A stretch of 64,000 nt of DNA from NCBI GenBank assembly GCA_026129135.1, contig JAHCIQ010000001.1:372001-436000 (forward strand), read 5' to 3'. The DNA comes from Cyanobacteria bacterium TGS_CYA1. GTDB taxonomy: Bacteria > Cyanobacteriota > Vampirovibrionia > Obscuribacterales > Obscuribacteraceae. A model generated the notes under the pieces. That model was given only the letters and a program-made list of their open reading frames with translations. It was not told the origin of the DNA and did not search any database. The position numbers were made by a program, and so were the translations under genes. Each line of letters opens with the position of its first letter. The first letter of the stretch is position 1. Below are positions 58,422-64,000 of this stretch, one piece after another.

Positions 58422-59288
58422 ATGCGCACTAATCTGCCACGACTTGCACTCACTTTAGCCACAACCGCCTGCCTCTTAACGCAGCAGGCGTTTTGTCACG
58501 AAGTTGGCGAGCATGCAAAATCGCTCTTAAACAAAGCTAAAAACGAAGTAGAGGCATGCGAGTTCGAAAGCGCCATTGCTGATTTTGGCGAGGCTCTAAA
58601 GGAAGGACTTCACTCGAGCGACGTCTATATTTGGAGAGGCTGCGCTTACATGCATGTAGGCGATTTTAAGCATGCCGACGAAGACTTTCATCAAGCCTCA
58701 GTCCTTGCTAAAGGTAGTGGTGATTACTGGCTTCATCGTCTGCGCGATTTCGAGTTCGACGATGCGCACAAAGAGAAAGAAGCCGCGCACCGATGGGCTC
58801 TGGCCTGTACAGCCATACAATTTACCAAAGATAAATTGGGTTCCAAATCGCTTGCTGGGCTTGAAATAAACGAACACAGTGTTGAAAACGAACGCCAATT
58901 ACTTCAAGGTCGGATGAATGTTTCTTCTCATGCGGATCTTGAAAGAGTTCTTTCGGCTATGGAAGAGAAAATCAAAAATAACAAAGACAATAAATCAATG
59001 CTTGCATGGGATTTGAGCCTTTTTATCTGTACTTGTCGTTGGGGCTATCTAGCAGGATATCTGCATGATTCTGAAGTCTGGGACTTGATTATGCCAAAGG
59101 CTAAGCGTATCCAGAACGAATTCACCAGTTGGAACCAGTTTGCTGAAAATTATATGCAAGGTCGTAAAGTCTGGGACGCAAATGCATATGAGCGTGATAA
59201 GGATTTGTTCGAGCGTGCTATCCGCCGACTTAATCAAAATAAGCGCAGTCCGTGGAACGAATATGCTTGGAATACTTCTCTAAATTAG
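58422..59288 (+). CDS. Exported TPR-repeat protein
   Basis: 288 residues from ATG 58422. A signal peptide (MRTNLPRLALTLATTACLLT then QQAFC) is followed by TPR-like helices (FESAIADFGEALKEGLHSSD, FKHADEDFHQASVLAKGSGD) and a helical C-terminal region without clear repeats (MLAWDLSLFICTCRWGYLAG). The longer frame from TTG 58401 adds 7 residues and is less likely. No ribosome site is obvious. Function unknown; it precedes the caspase-like gene by 9 bases, so the two may form one unit. Confidence 0.75.
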   Translation: MRTNLPRLALTLATTACLLTQQAFCHEVGEHAKSLLNKAKNEVEACEFESAIADFGEALKEGLHSSDVYIWRGCAYMHVGDFKHADEDFHQASVLAKGSGDYWLHRLRDFEFDDAHKEKEAAHRWALACTAIQFTKDKLGSKSLAGLEINEHSVENERQLLQGRMNVSSHADLERVLSAMEEKIKNNKDNKSMLAWDLSLFICTCRWGYLAGYLHDSEVWDLIMPKAKRIQNEFTSWNQFAENYMQGRKVWDANAYERDKDLFERAIRRLNQNKRSPWNEYAWNTSLN

Positions 59289-59297
59289 GTTGGACTT

Positions 59298-61127
59298 TTG
59301 TTAATTCCGTTCAGGCGCAAGCGTTTTCTGTTATCACTTTTTCTGGTCGCCACTTTTGCATCGATCTGCTCAACCGATATCGGTTTAGCTAAAAAATCGG
59401 AAGGCAAAGAACAGACTAAAGACCGTCCCATCGCAGACAAATGGGCTGTAATCATTGGTATAGACAAATTTCAAGACAAAGGTATTCCTGAGCTTGAATA
59501 TTCTGCCAAAGACGCCAAGGATTTTGCTGACTTTTTGGTGGAAAAGGGACATTTCGCTCGTGACCATGTAATTCTGATGGTTAACGAACAAGCAACAGAA
59601 GATAATATTTTAGACGCTGTCGGTGACAATGGTCTGCCTCGCCGGGTGCAAAAAGACGATTTGGTCGTTATCTACGCATCTACTCACGGAAGTCCTCGCG
59701 AAATGGACATTCGTGGAGAAAACTATCTGGTGGCTTACGACACAAAATTGAGTCGTTTGTTTTCTTCTTCAATCAAACTGAAAGACCTTCTTGGCACTAT
59801 TAAGTACAGGACGGGATGTGAGCGCATAGTGCTATTGCTCGATGCCTGCAATAGCGGTGTTGCAGCTGATCTTTCAGACGGACAAAAGGGCGGCAAAGCT
59901 CTTTTGCGAGTGAATACATTCAATGCCGAGGAACTGGCTGGCAAAGGCCAGGTGGTGATCACATCTAGCAGCGCAAACGAGCGTTCGTGGGAGTCGAAGC
60001 GATACAAAAATGGTGTTTTTACTCACAATTTGATTGACGCGCTTCAACAAGCGGGTGACGGCACGAATCTTGCAGATGCTTTTGAAGACTTGAAAGAAAA
60101 GGTATTGACCGAAGTCCAGTTCGACCGAAAATCGACTCAAACACCAGTGATGAATAATCAGTGGAGCGGTGAGTCGCTTGCTCTTTTGAAAGCACCGGCA
60201 CGACCGCGCAACTATCCACGTTACGTGCCGGGTCTTGGCTCGCTTGCAGAGAGCCTGGAGCCCTATTATGCAATTAGAGTGAAAGTAGAATTTTCTGACG
60301 ATTTATTTAATCGTGCCACTGCAGGTGATATTCAATCTCAGTATGAAATGGGTCGGGTTTTATTTAGTGGTGCTGGTATAGATAAAAGCATTGCCATGGC
60401 GCAAAAATGGTTTCAGCGTGCGGCAGATCAAGGGCATCCCGGAGCGCAATTTTTCCTGGGTTCCATTTTGCTCGACAAGAAGGTGACCGCCAAGCCTGAT
60501 CCACAAGCTGGTTTCGACTGGTTACTCAAAGCAGCAAACGCAGGCGAGCCAATGGCTGAGGCGCGTGTTTCTCAAATTTATAAAGATGGAATCATCACAA
60601 AAGCAGATCCAAAAGAGTGTTTCGACTGGGCAAAAAAGTCGGCTGACCAAAATTGCGCGTATGGAAAAATGGCTTTGGCGGGCTGTTATCTGAACTCGAT
60701 TGGCACCGCTTTCAATCCTGGCGAAGCAATCAAGCTCTTTAAAGAAACTGGAAAAGATGTGCCCGAGGCATATGGCATTTTAGGCTTGCTTTATTCAAAC
60801 GGAGTTTTCGTCGAGAAAAGCCCGGAAGAGGGATTCAAGTTTTACAAAATGGCGGCAGATGGCGGTGACCTGGACAGTCAATATCAGCTCGGTCTGTGCT
60901 ATCTGAGCGGAGCCGGAACTGCCAAAGACTTGAACCTGGCTTTCAAAAGTTTCGAGGCGGCTTCTAAAAGCGGGTCTGCAAAACATATTAGTCAGTTTGC
61001 CAAATGTTATGAGTCGGGGACTGGTATCAAACCAGATACCGTAAAGGCGGTCAGTTTGTATAAAACCGCCTCCGAGCTTGGCGATGAAGAAGCGAAAAAC
61101 GCACTGAAGCGCTTGAGCGCAGGTTAA
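59298..61127 (+). CDS. Exported caspase-like (C14) peptidase with Sel1 repeats
   Basis: 609 residues from TTG 59298, with a signal peptide (LIPFRRKRFLLSLFLVATFA then SICSTDIGLA). The caspase-like domain has WAVIIGIDKFQDKGIPELEY, then H130 in IYASTHGSP and C184 in LLDACNSGV, the His-Cys dyad. After about residue 330 come seven or so Sel1/TPR-like repeats (DIQSQYEMGRVLFSGAGIDK, HPGAQFFLGSILLDKK, AYGILGLLYSNGVFVEKSPE, DSQYQLGLCYLSGAGTAKDL). Bacterial caspase-like proteins with Sel1 repeats are known as possible extracellular or signalling peptidases; the substrate is unknown. Confidence 0.88.
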   Translation: MLIPFRRKRFLLSLFLVATFASICSTDIGLAKKSEGKEQTKDRPIADKWAVIIGIDKFQDKGIPELEYSAKDAKDFADFLVEKGHFARDHVILMVNEQATEDNILDAVGDNGLPRRVQKDDLVVIYASTHGSPREMDIRGENYLVAYDTKLSRLFSSSIKLKDLLGTIKYRTGCERIVLLLDACNSGVAADLSDGQKGGKALLRVNTFNAEELAGKGQVVITSSSANERSWESKRYKNGVFTHNLIDALQQAGDGTNLADAFEDLKEKVLTEVQFDRKSTQTPVMNNQWSGESLALLKAPARPRNYPRYVPGLGSLAESLEPYYAIRVKVEFSDDLFNRATAGDIQSQYEMGRVLFSGAGIDKSIAMAQKWFQRAADQGHPGAQFFLGSILLDKKVTAKPDPQAGFDWLLKAANAGEPMAEARVSQIYKDGIITKADPKECFDWAKKSADQNCAYGKMALAGCYLNSIGTAFNPGEAIKLFKETGKDVPEAYGILGLLYSNGVFVEKSPEEGFKFYKMAADGGDLDSQYQLGLCYLSGAGTAKDLNLAFKSFEAASKSGSAKHISQFAKCYESGTGIKPDTVKAVSLYKTASELGDEEAKNALKRLSAG

Positions 61128-61283
61128 ATGAAGTTGAAAAATTGTTGAAAAGTGGCACAATAAAAGTAATGCCGCAGGGCTCCAGAGAGGGGAATCAGGG
61201 ATGAATCCTACCGTGCGCGACACCGGTCCTGCGAACACAAAAAGAGAAGAGTTTTAATCGATCAAAGTCAGAGAATTTGATCC
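61128..61283. other. Intergenic region with possible structured element
   Basis: 156 bases between convergent genes. CGCAGG (61173-61178) and CCTGCG (61228-61233) could close a 61-base structure. GAGAGGGG precedes an 18-codon frame (61201-61257) starting MNPTVRDTGPANTKREEF, which is possible but unsupported by any other evidence. No known riboswitch or RNA family is recognised. Confidence 0.35.
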
Positions 61284-61904
61284 TCATTTTTGTAGTGCCG
61301 CGCTCCACTCTGGATGGTTAGCAATCTCGTCCAGTGCTTTAGCTAATAGCGTTATTCCTGGCTCTTTCTTAAACCATGTCGATGCCCCAGATGGATGTGG
61401 AAGAGGAATGACGTCGCAGGCATGTCCATACAGTGTGCCACTGAATTTGGTGCCAATCAAATCTACCAGTGGTGCCTTTCCCAAAACCAGTTCAATTGCT
61501 AAACGTCCCACCGGAATAACGAGTTTTGGTCTTAGAATTTCCAGTTCGGCTTTCATCCAGCTAGAGCAGGTTTCAATCTCTATTGGAGTTGGAACTCTAT
61601 CTCCACCGCTTTTGGATTTGCCCGGAAAACAACGACAAACAGCAGCCATATAGACCTTGCTTCGAAAATCATCTTCGTCCATTCCGATGCGTCCGAACCA
61701 TCTGAATAAAGTTTTGCCGGCAGTCCAGGCAAAAGGCTTGCCGAACTTGCCTTCGTGCGGTCCTGGAGCCTGTCCTATTAAATATATCGATGAGTTAACT
61801 GGTCCTGGTCCTACGACTGGTCCGACCATTAAGGGGCACATATTGCACTTGTTGAGTGCTCTTAAATGCGCTTCAAGTAAACCCACCTGATTGGTCTGGA
61901 CCAT
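61284..61904 (-). CDS. Uracil-DNA glycosylase superfamily protein (family 4/5-like)
   Basis: 206 residues. KCNMC near residue 20 and cysteines in VCRCFPG and IETCSSW suggest a four-cysteine [4Fe-4S] site. IGQAPGPHEGKFGKPFAW is the GxAPGxxE...G.PF catalytic loop, and PLPHPSGAS is the uracil-recognition HPS motif. Family knowledge: these iron-sulfur glycosylases remove uracil from DNA that arises from cytosine deamination. The lack of a clear Asp in the first motif (GQAPGPHE) makes family 4 or 5 assignment uncertain. It faces pgm divergently. Confidence 0.85.
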   Translation of the reverse strand: MVQTNQVGLLEAHLRALNKCNMCPLMVGPVVGPGPVNSSIYLIGQAPGPHEGKFGKPFAWTAGKTLFRWFGRIGMDEDDFRSKVYMAAVCRCFPGKSKSGGDRVPTPIEIETCSSWMKAELEILRPKLVIPVGRLAIELVLGKAPLVDLIGTKFSGTLYGHACDVIPLPHPSGASTWFKKEPGITLLAKALDEIANHPEWSAALQK

Positions 61905-61983
61905 CTTTTAACTAGTACCTGTCTGGAAAGTGTTGCCAATCGATTATTATATACAGCCTACATATTTTACTTGGAGATTCGCC

Positions 61984-63636
61984 ATGCTCAGCCCTCTCGC
62001 CGGAAAGCCAGCACCCGACGACCTTTTGGTAAACGTCCCGCGCTTATTGACCAGTTATTATTGCGATAAGCCCGATGTCAATGTGCCGGCAGAGCAAGTG
62101 GCTTTCGGTACTTCCGGACACCGTGGATCGGCATTCAAGCGAGCATTCAACGAGGATCATATTTTAGCTATTACGCAAGCAATATGCGTTTACAGAAAAG
62201 AAAACGGCATCGATGGGCCACTTTATCTTGGCATCGATACCCATGCATTGTCTGAACCAGCTTTTGCAAGTGCAATGGAAGTGCTTGCAGCAAACGACGT
62301 CAACGTTATGATCGACGCAGATATGGGCTATACGCCAACGCCTGCAATTTCACTGGCGATTCTGCAATATAACAAAGGTCGTAAAAGCGGCTTGGCAGAC
62401 GGTATTGTCATAACCCCTTCACACAATCCTCCCCAGGATGGTGGTTTCAAATATAATCCTCCATCGGGTGGTCCAGCCGATACCAATATCACAGACTGGA
62501 TGCAGAAAAAAGCAAACGAATATCTTGCAAACGGACTGATGGACGTTAAGCGCATGGACTTCAGACAGGCGCTCAAAGCATCGACTACACATCGTTTCAA
62601 TTACGTGGACATGTATGTCAAAGAGCTGGAATCGGTAATCGACATTCAGGCAATTCAAAAATCTGGTATCAAAGCTGGTGTCGATCCGCTTGGTGGAGCT
62701 GGTGTCGCATTTTGGGAGGCATTGATAGACCGTTATAAATTGCCTATCGAAATGGTGAGCAAAAAAATCGATCCGACCTTCTCTTTCATGCATGTAGATT
62801 GGGATGGCAAAATTCGGATGGATTGCTCGTCACCATATGCGATGGCAAGCTTGATTGATTTGCGCAACAAGTACGATATCGCTTTTGGAAATGATACTGA
62901 TCATGACCGTCATGGAATCGTTACACCAGGCGGACTCATGAACCCAAATCATTATCTTGCAGTCGCAATTGAGTATCTTTTTTCTCACCGTGAAGGCTGG
63001 AAAAAAGACGCTGCTATCGGTAAGACATGTGTGAGTACGAGTTTGATAGACAGAGTTGCAAACAGAATCGGTCGTAAATTAATCGAAGTTCCAGTCGGCT
63101 TTAAATGGTTTGTAGATGGACTATTAGATGGTTCGCTTGGTTTTGGCGGCGAAGAAAGTGCAGGAGCATCTTTCTTGCGTAAGGACGGAAGTGTCTGGAC
63201 TACAGACAAAGACGGAATTATTCTTGCCTTACTGTCTGCTGAGATAACAGCGGTAACTGGCAAAAACCCAGGCGAACATTACAAGCAACTGGTTAAAGAA
63301 CTGGGCGAGCCAGCATATGCTCGAATCGACGCTGTAGCGACTCCAGAGCAGAAAGCAAAGCTGAAAAAACTTGCAGCAAGTGACGTAAAAGCAAAAGACT
63401 TTGCTGGAGAGAAAATAACCAAAATCGAAACTGCAGCAGCCGGAAACAATTCGGCTATCGGTGGATTAAAAGTATCAACCGATAACGGTTGGTTCGCAGC
63501 AAGACCGTCTGGAACCGAAGACGTTTATAAAATATACGCCGAAAGCTTCCTTGGCGAGGACCACCTCAAAAAGATTCAAACCGAAGCTCAAGAGCTCGTT
63601 AATACAGTGCTGTCTCCAACCGCTACGAGAAGCTAA
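61984..63636 (+). CDS. pgm: Phosphoglucomutase (alpha-D-glucose phosphate-specific)
   Basis: 550 residues from ATG 61984, with GGAG 7 bases upstream. The alpha-D-phosphohexomutase motifs are present: [25 protein letters not shown] with phosphoserine S146, the magnesium loop [24 protein letters not shown], and [15 protein letters not shown] at the end. It interconverts glucose 1-phosphate and glucose 6-phosphate, linking glycogen or wall-sugar metabolism with glycolysis. Length equals that of Escherichia coli Pgm. The frame continues 18 codons up to 61930, but the ribosome site supports 61984. Confidence 0.95.
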   Translation: MLSPLAGKPAPDDLLVNVPRLLTSYYCDKPDVNVPAEQVAFGTSGHRGSAFKRAFNEDHILAITQAICVYRKENGIDGPLYLGIDTHALSEPAFASAMEVLAANDVNVMIDADMGYTPTPAISLAILQYNKGRKSGLADGIVITPSHNPPQDGGFKYNPPSGGPADTNITDWMQKKANEYLANGLMDVKRMDFRQALKASTTHRFNYVDMYVKELESVIDIQAIQKSGIKAGVDPLGGAGVAFWEALIDRYKLPIEMVSKKIDPTFSFMHVDWDGKIRMDCSSPYAMASLIDLRNKYDIAFGNDTDHDRHGIVTPGGLMNPNHYLAVAIEYLFSHREGWKKDAAIGKTCVSTSLIDRVANRIGRKLIEVPVGFKWFVDGLLDGSLGFGGEESAGASFLRKDGSVWTTDKDGIILALLSAEITAVTGKNPGEHYKQLVKELGEPAYARIDAVATPEQKAKLKKLAASDVKAKDFAGEKITKIETAAAGNNSAIGGLKVSTDNGWFAARPSGTEDVYKIYAESFLGEDHLKKIQTEAQELVNTVLSPTATRS

Positions 63637-63639
63637 AAA

Positions 63640-64000
63640 ATGGAAGAATGGTTAGAACTTGAAATTCCGCAAATCGGTCACATTTTGGAATTTGCTTTTC
63701 CGCAAAATGACAGAATGTTGATCCGCACTCTCGATGGAATGTTTTCAGTTTTGCTCCAAGAAGACCCAGCTAAAGTCGAGAATGTAATGACTGTCGAAGA
63801 GGTTGAGGTTCTAGATAATGGCGATTCCTGGGGAACCGAGCAAAGCGATAAGCTTACTTTCGACCAAGAGGAATGGTTCTTTCATGGAGCTGAAGGCGGC
63901 GATGTAACGCTTTGCGATTTGAGCACCGGTGAGCGAATTGAAGTAGCTAACGATCGAAAGCACCTACTTTTGATAAATAGTGCAAATGAAAAGGTAGTTC
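63640..64000 (+). CDS. Hypothetical protein, 5' part (truncated at window end)
   Basis: ATG 63640, four bases after the pgm stop, opens a frame that runs to the end of the window (120 codons). It begins MEEWLELEIPQIGHILEFAF. Repeating segments such as DRMLIRTLDGMFSVLLQ and GGDVTLCDLSTGERIEVAND have a WD40/beta-propeller-like look. It is cytoplasmic by sequence so far (no signal peptide). Closeness to pgm suggests cotranscription. Function unknown. Confidence 0.6.
   Translation, partial: MEEWLELEIPQIGHILEFAFPQNDRMLIRTLDGMFSVLLQEDPAKVENVMTVEEVEVLDNGDSWGTEQSDKLTFDQEEWFFHGAEGGDVTLCDLSTGERIEVANDRKHLLLINSANEKVV

Noticed and set aside
1..64000. CRISPR arrays, transposons, prophage or plasmid origins
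   Set aside because: No regularly spaced repeats, terminal inverted repeats with transposase, integrase or replication initiator genes were found.

Overview
The window reads as a contiguous piece of a bacterial chromosome: densely packed genes on both strands, two tRNA genes with encoded CCA, no integrase, transposase, phage module or CRISPR array. My best inference is a non-photosynthetic relative of the cyanobacteria (Melainabacteria/Vampirovibrionia, perhaps an Obscuribacter-like lineage). The hints are KaiB-like proteins, a biliverdin-type phytochrome beside a heme oxygenase, an AMIN-type cell-wall amidase, many exported TPR, Sel1 and WG-repeat proteins, and no photosynthesis genes. This assignment is not proved by the sequence.

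Layout. 1-3.6 kb: end of acetate kinase, hybrid cluster protein (hcp), a tiny membrane peptide, a beta-carbonic anhydrase and an ArsR-type regulator. 3.6-10.7 kb: a six-gene operon for a membrane complex built like hydrogenase-4/complex I, but whose large subunit lacks the nickel-binding cysteines, so it is an energy-converting hydrogenase-related (Ehr) complex and not a hydrogenase. 10.8-20.3 kb: TPR protein, nuclease, paired membrane/beta-sandwich proteins, Nudix, beta-lactamase-fold hydrolase, acyltransferase plus amidohydrolase, a degenerate sigma-like protein and an isochorismatase-type hydrolase. 20.4-29.1 kb: exported large catalase, tandem KaiB-like genes (one with an internal deletion), WG-repeat protein, divergent phytochrome and heme oxygenase, and two coupled unknown genes. 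29.1-38.6 kb: Fic protein, tRNA-Leu, pyroglutamyl peptidase, glycerol kinase, sirtuin, OsmC, biotin ligase, apt and recJ. 38.6-47.5 kb: exported protein, DUF4127 protein, secreted trypsin-like protease, CorA with an elaborate control region, and a large GAF-GGDEF-degenerate-HD-GYP protein. 47.6-64 kb: methyltransferase, small proteins, HAD acid phosphatase, radical SAM enzyme, tRNA-Ala, phosphoesterase, cell-wall amidase, type III pantothenate kinase, Sm-like protein, FAD monooxygenase, lipoprotein, caspase-Sel1 protein, uracil-DNA glycosylase, phosphoglucomutase and a truncated last gene.

Themes. Fermentative or low-oxygen metabolism (acetate kinase, Hcp, Ehr complex) sits with oxidative and nitrosative defence (catalase, OsmC, Hcp). 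Several genes look leaderless: a -10 box lies 6-7 bases before the start codon. The most interesting items are: a matched pair of 16-bp palindromes placed symmetrically for divergent activation of hcp and a 36-residue membrane peptide; the Ehr complex with a divergent ArsR gene; tandem KaiB-like genes near an output-less phytochrome; a riboswitch-like leader in front of corA; and a c-di-GMP protein with an apparently active GGEEF site but a ligand-less HD-GYP domain.
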